A stretch of DNA of 64,000 bases from Homoserinimonas sp. OAct 916. Lineage in GTDB: Bacteria; Actinomycetota; Actinomycetes; Actinomycetales; Microbacteriaceae. The DNA lies in the NCBI RefSeq assembly GCF_003260275.1, contig NZ_QJHB01000001.1, positions 124,001 to 188,000 of the forward strand, read 5' to 3'. How positions within the stretch are numbered: position 1 is the stretch's first letter; each line of letters begins with the position of its first letter. Below, in pieces: positions 35,510-43,222 of the stretch. A program made the position numbers and the translations under genes. Below the pieces are notes generated by a model, which saw only the letters and a list, made by a program, of their open reading frames with translations, searched no databases and had not been told where the DNA came from.

Positions 35510-35758
35510 ATGGACTGGCGCAGCAAAGCCGCCTGCCTCACGGCTGACCCCGAACTGTTTTTCCCCATCGGGAACACGGGACCGGCCGTCGACCAGATCG
35601 AGAAGGCCAAGTCTGTGTGCGCCCGTTGCCCCGTGACCGAGACGTGCCTGCAGTATGCGCTGGAGACCAACCAGGATTCCGGAGTCTGGGGTGGCCTCAG
35701 CGAAGACGAGCGCCGCGCCCTGAAGCGTCGCGCCGCCCGCGCCCGCCGCGCCAGCTGA
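35510..35758 (+). CDS. whiB1: WhiB1-type iron-sulfur transcription factor
   Basis: The 82-aa protein has the four cluster-binding cysteines Cys9, Cys37, Cys40 and Cys46 (CARCPVTETC), the GVWGG turn (GVWGGLSEDERRALKRR) and a basic C-terminus. The N-terminus MDWRSKAACLTADPELFFP is that of WhiB1, which binds a NO-sensitive 4Fe-4S cluster and the primary sigma factor. ATG 35510 has AAAGGAG 7 nt upstream. The 211-bp upstream region is the likely promoter; it includes an imperfect inverted repeat (tgttt ... caaca, near 35467-35489) but no proven site. The PdtaS gene lies convergently next to it, as in mycobacteria. Confidence 0.95.
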   Translation: MDWRSKAACLTADPELFFPIGNTGPAVDQIEKAKSVCARCPVTETCLQYALETNQDSGVWGGLSEDERRALKRRAARARRAS

Positions 35759-35811
35759 CGCACGCACACACGCTCATCCACTGCACGATCTGACCCGACG
35801 GCTGGCCCTCG

Positions 35812-37302
35812 TCACGACTTGAGCCAGCGCAGCGGGATCTCGATGGTGACCTCGGTTCCACTGCCGACCAGGGTGTGCCAGTCGATCGTGCCTCCCAGTT
35901 CGCCCTGGATCAGTGTGCGCACAATCTGAGTGCCGAGCCCCGAACCGACCTTGCCCTCGGGCAGGCCGGTGCCGTTGTCTCGCACCTGGACGGTCAGCAT
36001 CTCGGGGGTGCGCTCAGCGGTGATCTCCACTTCGCCCTCACGCGCCGCGAGGCCGTGCTCGACCGCATTGGTGACCAACTCGGTCAGGGCGAGCGCAAGC
36101 GGGGTGGCGTAGGCGCTCGGCAACATCCCGAACCTTCCCGACATCTTCGGGTGCACCGTGGTGTTGTGCGCCGACGCGACCTCTGCGATCAGAAGCAACA
36201 CCCGGTCGAAGACCAGGTCGAACTCGACGTTCTGGGAGAGCCCGGCCGACAGCGTGTCGTGCACGACCGCGATCGCGGCCACCCGGCGCATCGCCTGGGT
36301 GAGAGCCTCGCGCGCTTCGTCGGAGTGGGTGCGGCGGGCCTGGATCCGCAACAATGATGCGACAGTCTGCAGGTTGTTCTTCACCCGGTGGTGAATCTCC
36401 CGGATGGTGGCATCCTTTGTCAGCAGTTCGCGTTCCTGGTGCCGCAGTTCGGTGACGTCGCGGCAGAGCACGATCGCGCTCGTGCGCGTACCGTGACGGC
36501 GGATCGGAATTGCGCGCAGCGTGATCGTCACCCCGTTCGCCTCGATGTCGGTGCGCCAGGGGGCCCGCCCGCTGACCACGAGCGGCAACGACTCGTCGAC
36601 CACGGTGTGGCTGGCGGTGAGCAGGGACGACGTCACGAAAGCCAACGACTCGCCCTCGAGCTCGCCCGCGAACCCCATCCGGTTGAACGCCGACAGGGCG
36701 TTCGGGCTGGCGAACGTGGTGATCCCGTCCAGATCCAGGCGGATCAGACCGTCGGATGCCCGCGGCGCACCCCGGCGCGGCCCGGTCGGCGACCCGCTGT
36801 CAGGGAAGTCCCCGGCGGCGATCATTCGGAACAATTCGCTCGCGCACTCGTGAAAGGTGAGCTCCTGGCGACTCGGGCTGCGGGTCACGCTCAGGTTGGT
36901 GTGCCGGGTGAGCACGGCCACCGGGCCGGCCGGAACCTCATCCTGGCCATCGGGCGTTCGAATGACCGGAACCGCCAACACATGTGTGGGCACCTCCTCG
37001 TACCAGGCCGGATGGGTGGAGTCGACGATCTGCCCGGTCGTGTATGCCTCCAGGACCTGCTCCTCCCACTCCGACTTGATCAGCTGGCCGACGAAGTCGC
37101 GGTAGAACAACGTGGCCGAACTCGACGGCCTCGCATGCGCGACCGCGACGAAACTTCCCTCGGTGGTGGGCACCCACAGCACGATGTCGGCGGCGGCGAG
37201 GTCAGCCAACAGTTGCCAGTCGCCGACCAGCAGGTGCAACCATTCGATGTTGCGCTCATCGACATAGCCGTGCGCCTGGACGAGGTTACTGAGTGCGGAC
37301 AC
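35812..37302 (-). CDS. pdtaS: PdtaS-type cytoplasmic sensor histidine kinase
   Basis: The 496-aa protein has no membrane helix. An N-terminal GAF-like domain (about 20-160), a PAS domain (190-290), a HisKA_2 phosphotransfer domain with the acceptor His in EIHHRVKNNLQTVASLL (about residue 303), and a C-terminal ATPase (LTELVTNAVEHGL, DNGTGLPEG) are visible. In mycobacteria PdtaS phosphorylates PdtaR, an RNA-binding ANTAR regulator; pdtaR is not in this window. Location beside whiB1 is conserved. Confidence 0.92.
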   Translation of the reverse strand: MSALSNLVQAHGYVDERNIEWLHLLVGDWQLLADLAAADIVLWVPTTEGSFVAVAHARPSSSATLFYRDFVGQLIKSEWEEQVLEAYTTGQIVDSTHPAWYEEVPTHVLAVPVIRTPDGQDEVPAGPVAVLTRHTNLSVTRSPSRQELTFHECASELFRMIAAGDFPDSGSPTGPRRGAPRASDGLIRLDLDGITTFASPNALSAFNRMGFAGELEGESLAFVTSSLLTASHTVVDESLPLVVSGRAPWRTDIEANGVTITLRAIPIRRHGTRTSAIVLCRDVTELRHQERELLTKDATIREIHHRVKNNLQTVASLLRIQARRTHSDEAREALTQAMRRVAAIAVVHDTLSAGLSQNVEFDLVFDRVLLLIAEVASAHNTTVHPKMSGRFGMLPSAYATPLALALTELVTNAVEHGLAAREGEVEITAERTPEMLTVQVRDNGTGLPEGKVGSGLGTQIVRTLIQGELGGTIDWHTLVGSGTEVTIEIPLRWLKS

Positions 37303-37307
37303 GCTCC

Positions 37308-38546
37308 CTAGACTACGGCCATTCGACGGCGACGGAATCTGCGCGCCGGAGCCCCAGCAGACTGTGGCAGAACCGCCTGGGTGACGAACCGTGCGATCGC
37401 CGCGTGCGCCGATGACCGGGGCGCACTGTCACCGAGGGTTCGCCCGGTCAGCCGGGCCGCATCCATTCCCGACCGGTCATAGGGCACCAGAGCCTTGGCC
37501 TCGATCGATCCGAAACGACGCAGCGCGGATTGGACCTGGGTCACCGGACTCGGCCCCACGGCCTGCGCGCGCACCTGGTTCATCACCACAGTGACTTCGG
37601 TCGCCTCGGCCCTGGCCACCAGGTCGGGATGGGCCCTGAGAAAGCGGGCCATGCCCACCGGGTCGGCGAGCCCGACCGCGATCACATGATCGGCGGCATC
37701 GATCGCTGCCAGGGTCGCGGCATTCCGCCTGGGGGCGAACAGGTCGCTGGAGATCTCTTCATCCAGCTCCAGGTTGAACCCGGTATCGATCACCGTGTAG
37801 TCCGCCCATTCCCTCACCGACTTCACCACGGCGGCCACCCGCTGGGCGGAAATCTCTGGCCAACGGGTGGCAGATGCGAGCCCCGTCAGCACGGAGAAGT
37901 CTCCTCGTGGGGACAGATACCGCTGCGCGACCCGCTCGAGCTCTGAGAACGTCAGACCATCATTGGCGGCCAGCCTGCAGGCAGCCGCGAACCCCGGCGA
38001 TTCATCGAGCATGCCGAGCACCGGCGCCACCTGGCCGCCGTAGGTATCGGCGTCGACGAGGGCCACACGATGGCCGGCGGCCGCGATCTCGGCGGCCACC
38101 TCGATCGCCAGCGTCGTTCGCCCCGGTGCCCCGGCCGGCCCCCAGACCGCGAGCACTCGGGACGGTTGCCGCACCGGCTCCCTCGCCGCCAGCCCGGCAC
38201 GGAGGTCGATCCCGTCGAGAATTGCGTCCACTTCTGCCCAGTCGACAGAAGCATCCAGCACCTCGTGCAGCCCCAGCATCGCCGCGTGTCGACGTTCCAT
38301 CTCGGATGCCGCGAAGGCCACGATCCTCGTGCCCAGGCGGTCGCACTGGGCGATCAGGCTCGCGGTCAACTGGCGCCGGGTGGATTGGACCAGCACCGCA
38401 TCCGGGCGGTGTTCGGCCAGGCACTGCACCACGTCGTTGGCGCTGCCCACCCGCGCCACTGCGCGGTGACCCGCCTGGGTCAGCGCCGGCAGTATCCGAG
38501 CCTCGAGCCGGCGGTCGACCGCGAGCACCAACGTCGACGCAGTCAT
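37308..38546 (-). CDS. CpaE/ParA-like ATPase with non-canonical P-loop
   Basis: The 412-aa protein starts with a receiver-like segment (residues 1-120, HRPDAVLVQST) and continues with a MinD/ParA-type ATPase. The Walker A region reads WGPAGAPGRTTLA, where the usual pattern is KGGxGKTT: both lysines are replaced, the second by Arg. Switch regions ALVDADTYGG and YTVIDTGFN fit the deviant Walker family. The C-terminus is Arg-rich (RRFRRRRM). CpaE proteins position Tad pilus machines, but no pilus gene is near. ATG 38546 overlaps the stop of the SAF-domain gene as ATGA; ATG 38555 is an alternative. ATP hydrolysis is uncertain. Confidence 0.75.
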   Translation of the reverse strand: MTASTLVLAVDRRLEARILPALTQAGHRAVARVGSANDVVQCLAEHRPDAVLVQSTRRQLTASLIAQCDRLGTRIVAFAASEMERRHAAMLGLHEVLDASVDWAEVDAILDGIDLRAGLAAREPVRQPSRVLAVWGPAGAPGRTTLAIEVAAEIAAAGHRVALVDADTYGGQVAPVLGMLDESPGFAAACRLAANDGLTFSELERVAQRYLSPRGDFSVLTGLASATRWPEISAQRVAAVVKSVREWADYTVIDTGFNLELDEEISSDLFAPRRNAATLAAIDAADHVIAVGLADPVGMARFLRAHPDLVARAEATEVTVVMNQVRAQAVGPSPVTQVQSALRRFGSIEAKALVPYDRSGMDAARLTGRTLGDSAPRSSAHAAIARFVTQAVLPQSAGAPARRFRRRRMAVV

Positions 38547-39208
38547 CTCTGCCATTTCTGGTGCACCGGAATCAGGGCGAGGGCATCCGAGTTCGCGATC
38601 GCCTCCAGGACATCCGGCACGCGCGCTTTTGGTATCAGCAGTTCCACCTGTTTCTCCCCAGAACGCATGAAGCCATCACTCTCGAACAGGCGCACGACGC
38701 TGGCCTCGGACACAAGGACGGTCGGCGTATCGAACCGGGCTCGGTCGCGGGACGAGGCCGCCCAGACATCGACGACGGCCCCCGTGTCAACCGCGGCAGA
38801 CGCCTGCCCGGCCAGCGTGACCACCACCGACGTCATCTGGACCCCCATCTGGGCACCCAGGGCTGAAGTCGGCACCAGGTCTCCGGCCGCGATGGGCCTC
38901 ACCGCCACGGCCTGCCCCCGATCGAGGTCCCCCGGCTGGACATAGCTTGCGCTGCGCGACCCCAGTTGCACGTCGGCGACCACCAGCTTGTCGGCGGTGA
39001 CCACTTCACCCGCCGCAAGGTCGATGCGGGCGGCATAGATCGGGATGGTTCGGTCGGCCAGGGTGACGATCAGGCTGACTCCGGCGATGGACACCGCCAC
39101 GAGCACCACACCGACAATCAGGCGAACATCGATCCACCGCCCGTGTCGTTGCAGCGCAGCACCCGCACCAGAACGGCCCGATGACTTCCCGGATGTCGCC
39201 TCTGCCAT
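38543..39208 (-). CDS. SAF-domain membrane protein (CpaB/RcpC-like)
   Basis: The 221-aa protein has a short cytoplasmic N-terminus, one membrane helix (residues 28-50, VGVVLVAVSIAGVSLIVTL) and an extracytoplasmic SAF domain (PIYAARIDLAAGEVVTADKL, AVAVRPIAAGDLV). SAF domains occur in CpaB pilus-assembly proteins and in antifreeze-like proteins. It overlaps the CpaE-like gene by four bases, so the two are made together. ATG 39208 has GAGGT 6 nt upstream. The pair without pilin, CpaF or TadBC genes suggests an envelope function other than a pilus, which is inference. Confidence 0.72.
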   Translation of the reverse strand: MAEATSGKSSGRSGAGAALQRHGRWIDVRLIVGVVLVAVSIAGVSLIVTLADRTIPIYAARIDLAAGEVVTADKLVVADVQLGSRSASYVQPGDLDRGQAVAVRPIAAGDLVPTSALGAQMGVQMTSVVVTLAGQASAAVDTGAVVDVWAASSRDRARFDTPTVLVSEASVVRLFESDGFMRSGEKQVELLIPKARVPDVLEAIANSDALALIPVHQKWQR

Positions 39209-39290
39209 CACTGTGACCTCGCTGTCCGGAACGGCATGCACGGCCGCCCACAGGCTCTATCCTTGTCCCTTCGAACACACCGCGAGAAAG

Positions 39291-39299
39291 TTATCCACA
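39291..39299 (+). promoter_or_regulatory. Perfect DnaA box
   Basis: TTATCCACA matches the canonical DnaA box in full, within gaaagttatccacagg, which is repeated at 40327-40342. It is 41 bp upstream of the helix-turn-helix gene start and 82 bp upstream of the divergent SAF gene. Binding is predicted, not shown. Confidence 0.55.
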
Positions 39300-39340
39300 G
39301 GCCGATTCCGCGGCCGGGCGATTGCATGCATACTTTCTGC

Positions 39341-39631
39341 ATGGTCCCTCCCGCCGACGACCTCGGCAGATTTCTCACTCTGGCCGATGTCGCCGTGATG
39401 CTGAACATCGAGGTGTCGGATGCCCAAGCACTGGTGCAGTCGGGCGAACTCCCGGCAATCCGTGTCGGAGCCCACGGATTGTGGCGCATCGAGCGAGATG
39501 TGCTCGCATCGTTCATCGAGGCGAAATATGAGGAGACCCGCCGCCTCAACCTGTGGAATCAGTCAGATTTTGCGAATATCCCGGAGTTGTCCGGCAGCCG
39601 AATCATTCGTCCACACCCGGATGACGCCTGA
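39341..39631 (+). CDS. Small MerR/excisionase-type helix-turn-helix protein
   Basis: The 96-aa protein has a single winged helix-turn-helix (FLTLADVAVMLNIEVSD, ALVQSGELPAIRVGAHG, LWRIERDVLASFIEAKYEE) of the excisionase/BldC type. These bind DNA cooperatively and act as small transcription regulators. Divergent pairing with the SAF/CpaE operon is typical in actinobacteria, so it may control that operon. A tail of about 25 residues after the domain is unconserved. ATG 39341 is used; ATG 39326 would add five residues. A DnaA box is in its promoter region. Confidence 0.75.
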   Translation: MVPPADDLGRFLTLADVAVMLNIEVSDAQALVQSGELPAIRVGAHGLWRIERDVLASFIEAKYEETRRLNLWNQSDFANIPELSGSRIIRPHPDDA

Positions 39632-39690
39632 CCCCATGCCTCACCCGCGAGGCGACCGCCCGGTGTGCAATATCCCGTGTTGAAGCGAAC

Positions 39691-40293
39691 TCAGATCCTC
39701 AGGTAGAGAAGGTGCTCCAACGGGATGATCAGGTAGTGCGAGACCCGGATCTCGCGGCGCGGGCTCCCCGGCTGGTGCACCGCCAGGTCGAGATGGTCGC
39801 GACCGACGCGGTCGATGGTTCCGAACATCCGCCCCGTCGACGAGATCACCTCGATTCCCGCCCGGCGCCGACAGAGATCGCGCAGAACGAACGGAAGTCC
39901 GATGCGGTCGATCAGCTGCGTGCCCTCGGCAGCCGCGGGCGCACTGGTCATGCTCGCCATCAGTTGCTCCCGCTCGGGGCGAACCGCGGCCACGGCTGCA
40001 AGGGAGAGCACGCATTGCGAGCGACGGTGGGAGGGCTCCACCAGCTCACCTGCAACCCAATCCTTGCCGTAGGTGCTCGGTCGCACCAGCAGATCCTCAC
40101 CCGTTCTCAGCAGCACCCGGATGTCGACCGTGCCCCCTTCATCTGCAGACTCGCTGATCGCCACCAGTCGGTCACGCAGGCTCAGCCGACCGAGCCGCAG
40201 TCGCTCCTCCTCGGCCTGAAGATCGACCCGGTCGGCACCCAATTCGTGCTCCAGCTGGCTCTCGAGCTCATCGAAAAGGTTCTCCCAGCGCAT
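39691..40293 (-). CDS. Conserved actinobacterial protein of unknown function
   Basis: The 200-aa protein is soluble and shows no catalytic motif. The N-terminal half has an acidic helical segment (WENLFDELESQLEHELGAD) that recurs in homologues, followed by a small beta-rich part (GEDLLVRPSTYGKDWV) and a C-terminal part (MFGTIDRVGRDHLDLAVH) that resembles an Sm-like/PRC-type strand pattern. Its conserved place in the segment running to secA suggests a housekeeping role. ATG 40293 follows a 90-bp region with a DnaA box 39 bp upstream. Confidence 0.65.
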   Translation of the reverse strand: MRWENLFDELESQLEHELGADRVDLQAEEERLRLGRLSLRDRLVAISESADEGGTVDIRVLLRTGEDLLVRPSTYGKDWVAGELVEPSHRRSQCVLSLAAVAAVRPEREQLMASMTSAPAAAEGTQLIDRIGLPFVLRDLCRRRAGIEVISSTGRMFGTIDRVGRDHLDLAVHQPGSPRREIRVSHYLIIPLEHLLYLRI

Positions 40294-40331
40294 GACGTGA
40301 CGCTATCGCCCATCGTCGTGCCGCGTGAAAG

Positions 40332-40340
40332 TTATCCACA
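40332..40340 (+). promoter_or_regulatory. Second perfect DnaA box
   Basis: TTATCCACA in the same 16-base context (gaaagttatccacagg) and the same orientation as the box at 39291, 1,041 bp away. It lies just upstream of the gene at 39691-40293. Confidence 0.55.
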
Positions 40341-40458
40341 GGAAGATCACGACCCGTTGCTTATTGTCCGAAGTCCTGCTTGAGTGGCTTGATCAACACC
40401 CCCCGATCAGGGGTCACCGCGTCGGTCAACACTCACGGCGCGAACAGCACACGCACAC

Positions 40459-40491
40459 CCGAGTACAACCCGAGTACAACCCGAGTACAAC
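40459..40491. repeat. Three perfect 11-bp tandem repeats
   Basis: ccgagtacaac occurs at 40459-40469, 40470-40480 and 40481-40491. Eleven base pairs is about one helical turn, so the units would face the same side of DNA, as operators often do. No partial copy was found elsewhere in the region. Confidence 0.9.
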
Positions 40492-40658
40492 CCCAGCATT
40501 CTGCCACGGGCCACAGCTGCATTCGGTGTCGCCAGCGACATCCGCCAGCACCCGCTCGTCAATGTCGACGCGCCCCGCCTCGGTCTCCCGCCCGAGCAAG
40601 CGCCGATATGGCCGTTCGGCCGCCCCGCGGGCCCTGGCCGAACCGTGGAGCTGACCCG

Positions 40659-41198
40659 ATGAGCCTCCCAGAACACCGTCATCGCACACCCGGATCCCCA
40701 CGCCCTGGGCAACAGCGACTCTGGCCGCAACCGCCCGCCGGCCAGACGGCATTGCACAGCACCCGGCAGGGTCTGCGTTCCTCCGGCTCACAGAGCACCG
40801 GCACCCGGGGCGCCGAGACTGACGAGTTCTTCTGCGAGCAGCCCACTTCCACTGCAGCGCTGCCCCCTCCTGGCCCGCTCCTGGAGAACCTGACCCGCTG
40901 CGTGATGGAGGTTCTGGCCGGCGCCCGCGACATCAACCAACTGGCCCGCTGGGTCGACGATGAGGTCTACAGGCACCTCCTGACCCGGGTGGTGCTGGCG
41001 GCCAGGGCCCGGGCGATGAAGGGTCAACAGGCGATGCGCCCAAGCTTCACGCTCGGGCGCACGACGACCTTCAGCCCGTGTGACGGGGTGGTCGAGGCCG
41101 TGGTGACCGTGCACTCCCGCGTGCGCAGTAGGGCCGTGGCGTTACGGCTGGAGGGCCTCGACGGCCGCTGGCGGGCCACTGCGATCAACGTGCTGTAA
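40659..41198 (+). CDS. Rv3235-family protein
   Basis: The 179-aa protein ends in a domain typical of the Rv3235 family found near secA in actinobacteria: ENLTRCVMEVLAGARDINQL, ARWVDDEVYRHLL, RARAMKGQQ and RSRAVALRLEGLDGRWRATA. The first 80 residues are low-complexity and Pro/Thr/Arg-rich. The function is unknown; a link to SecA is only positional. ATG 40659 has GGAG 8 nt upstream and is preferred over open frame further upstream. Confidence 0.75.
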   Translation: MSLPEHRHRTPGSPRPGQQRLWPQPPAGQTALHSTRQGLRSSGSQSTGTRGAETDEFFCEQPTSTAALPPPGPLLENLTRCVMEVLAGARDINQLARWVDDEVYRHLLTRVVLAARARAMKGQQAMRPSFTLGRTTTFSPCDGVVEAVVTVHSRVRSRAVALRLEGLDGRWRATAINVL

Positions 41199-41352
41199 CG
41201 GTCGTCATTCAGTGATGGGCGCCGTTCAGCCAGAAACGTGGTTTCCATTGAAACGTTCAGGCCCTGTGCGCCCCGATGGGTGACAGACTGGAACTCGCAC
41301 TCCACTGCCTGGCTTGGATCCGGGCGTGGATTCGACCAGGTCGAGGAGCCCC

Positions 41353-42402
41353 GTGACAGTACAGAGCACAAACACACCATCACCGCTGGTTTGGAGCTAT
41401 CGCAGGTCGAGTCTCACCGTCGATGAAGCGGGGGACGTGCCACCACACGGGAAGCTGCTGGATGCCCGACCTGGCGAACACGTTCGAGGCGAAGTCAAAA
41501 CGCTCGGCCCGACTGCCGGCCATTTGCCGGGCGCGGTGACCCAATCAGAAGCCATCACCCCGTCCCCCCTGATCAGCGCAACCGAACTCGCTGACCTGCT
41601 CGACGGCCGCAGCCGAGGCCGGCCGATCGTTCTTGACGTGCGTTGGCAATTGGGTCTGGACGACGGATACGAACAGTACCTGTCCGGGCATATTCCCGGT
41701 GCGCTCTACGTCGACCTGCCCACCCAACTGGCGGGACGGGCGACGCCCGCCGCCGGGCGGCATCCGCTGCCGGCCCCCGCTGCATTCGAGAAGGTGTTGC
41801 AGTCGTTGGGGGTCAGGCAAGAGTCGACCGTGGTTGTCTACGACGACTGGAGCGCCCAGTCCGCTGCCAGGGCGTGGTGGCTGCTGACCGCCGCCGGAAT
41901 CGGCAGCGTACGTGTTCTGGACGGCGGGCTCGCCTCGTGGCGCGCCGCAGGCCAACCGTTGGAATCCGGCGAGGTGACCGCGATCGGCAGCACCGTGCGG
42001 GTTGACGCCTACCGAAGCCCGACACTGACCATCGACGAAGCGGCAGCGCTGCCGCAGCACGGGGTATTGCTTGACGCCCGGGCCGCCGAACGCTTTCGCG
42101 GCGACGTGGAGCCGGTCGATCCGGTTGCGGGCCATATCCCGGGGGCAATCAACGCCCCGGCCACCGGCAATCTGGACGCCTCGGGCCGCTTCCTGCCACC
42201 CCAAGAGCTGCGCGAACGCTTCGAAGATGCCGGGGTTCGAGCGGATGCACCGCTCGGCGTCTACTGCGGATCCGGGGTCACCGCCAGCCACAACATCCTG
42301 GCGCTGACCATCGTCGGTTTCAACGCGGCCCTGTATCCGGGCTCCTGGTCGCAATGGTCGCACACCGACCGGCCGGTGGCGACCGGCGACCAGCCTGGCT
42401 GA
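41353..42402 (+). CDS. 3-mercaptopyruvate/thiosulfate sulfurtransferase with duplicated N-terminal fragment
   Basis: Residues 62-349 form a normal two-domain rhodanese with the active-site Cys in VYCGSGVTASHN, the CGSGVT loop of mercaptopyruvate sulfurtransferases. Ahead of it, residues 16-63 (41398-41541) repeat the first 48 residues of the second rhodanese domain (42010-42153): 26 of 48 positions are identical with no gap, including LLDAR, RG, AGH and PGA. GTG 41353 has GAGGAG 4 nt upstream, so the extra part is likely translated; GTG 41536 would give a standard 288-aa enzyme but lacks a site. This looks like the remains of a tandem gene duplication. Confidence 0.85.
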   Translation: MTVQSTNTPSPLVWSYRRSSLTVDEAGDVPPHGKLLDARPGEHVRGEVKTLGPTAGHLPGAVTQSEAITPSPLISATELADLLDGRSRGRPIVLDVRWQLGLDDGYEQYLSGHIPGALYVDLPTQLAGRATPAAGRHPLPAPAAFEKVLQSLGVRQESTVVVYDDWSAQSAARAWWLLTAAGIGSVRVLDGGLASWRAAGQPLESGEVTAIGSTVRVDAYRSPTLTIDEAAALPQHGVLLDARAAERFRGDVEPVDPVAGHIPGAINAPATGNLDASGRFLPPQELRERFEDAGVRADAPLGVYCGSGVTASHNILALTIVGFNAALYPGSWSQWSHTDRPVATGDQPG

Positions 42403-43169
42403 TGCCCACAATCGTCGCCCGACTGCGCGCGGCCGGTTGCGTGTTCGCCGAGGACGAGGCCGCCATCCTGCGCTCAGCAGCATCGGCCACTGAGCTTGAT
42501 CGCTTGGTCCAGCGGCGTGTCAACGGGGAGCCACTGGAGTACGTGGTCGGCTGGGCCCAGTTCCATGGGCAACGAATCCAGGTGGAGCCGGGCGTTTTCA
42601 TTCCCCGTCGGCGCACCGAGTTCCTGGTAGATGTTGCCCTGGGCATTTTGGGGGGCAGCGGGCAGGAAACGGCCATCGTCGTTGATCTCTGCTGCGGCTC
42701 CGGGGCAATCGGAGCTGCCCTGCTGGCCACGTGGCCACAGATCGCCCTGTTCGCGGTCGACATCGACCCTCGCGCGGTGGGGTGTGCGCGCCTCAACGTC
42801 GGTGGCGAGCGGGTCCACGAGGGTGACCTCTTCGACCCGCTGCCTCATCGGCTTCGGAAGAAGGTGCGTCTGGTTGTGGCGAACACACCCTACGTTCCCA
42901 CCGGTGACATCGAGCTGCTCCCACGCGAGGCCCGCCTGCACGAGCCGCGGAAGACCCTTGACGGCGGCTCGGACGGTTTGGACATCCAGCGTCGCATCGC
43001 CGCTCGTGCCCCCGAATGGCTCACCCCGGGCGGTCAACTCCTGGTCGAGACCAGTGCGCGCCAGGCTCCGGAGACGGCCCGGATCTTCGCCGGGCATGGG
43101 CTGAGTGCGCGTGTCGAACACGGGGCCGAGGTGGATGCCACGACTGTCATCGGCACCCTTCCCGCCTGA
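42402..43169 (+). CDS. PrmC-like protein N5-glutamine methyltransferase
   Basis: The 255-aa protein is a Rossmann-fold SAM methyltransferase: VEPGVFIPRRRTEFLV, motif I VVDLCCGSGAIGAAL and acidic LFAVDIDPRAV. The catalytic loop, NPPY in true PrmC, reads VVANTPYVPTG here, as in the actinobacterial branch annotated putative N5-glutamine methyltransferase. It may modify release factors or another glutamine; the substrate is unproven. ATG 42402 shares one base with the sulfurtransferase stop (TGATG), so translation is coupled. Confidence 0.82.
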   Translation: MPTIVARLRAAGCVFAEDEAAILRSAASATELDRLVQRRVNGEPLEYVVGWAQFHGQRIQVEPGVFIPRRRTEFLVDVALGILGGSGQETAIVVDLCCGSGAIGAALLATWPQIALFAVDIDPRAVGCARLNVGGERVHEGDLFDPLPHRLRKKVRLVVANTPYVPTGDIELLPREARLHEPRKTLDGGSDGLDIQRRIAARAPEWLTPGGQLLVETSARQAPETARIFAGHGLSARVEHGAEVDATTVIGTLPA

Positions 43170-43172
43170 TGG

Positions 43173-43211
43173 ACTCCGCGTGGCCCGGCAAAAGGGCGGG
43201 CCGAGCGGAGT
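43173..43211. terminator. Bidirectional hairpin between convergent genes
   Basis: ACTCCGC (43173-43179) pairs with GCGGAGT (43205-43211), then after a two-base mismatch GGCCCG pairs with CGGGCC around a 9-nt loop. It sits between the methyltransferase stop and the DUF2871 stop, 12 bp from the latter. Confidence 0.7.
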
Positions 43212-43222
43212 GCACCCCCGGG

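Larger units (their letters stand above)
40294..40658. other. Intergenic region with DnaA box and 11-bp repeats
   Basis: These 365 bp hold the promoter side of the conserved gene at 39691, a DnaA box, and a triple 11-bp repeat. The frame of the Rv3235-like gene is open back to 40380, but that stretch has no ribosome-binding site or family similarity, so I treat it as non-coding. Confidence 0.5.

Noticed and set aside
37308-39208. Tad pilus locus
   Set aside because: Only CpaE-like and SAF-domain genes are present; no pilin, CpaF, TadB/C or prepilin peptidase gene is nearby.
39285-40342. Replication origin
   Set aside because: Only two DnaA boxes are present, without dnaA, dnaN or an AT-rich unwinding region; gene content is that of the secA region.
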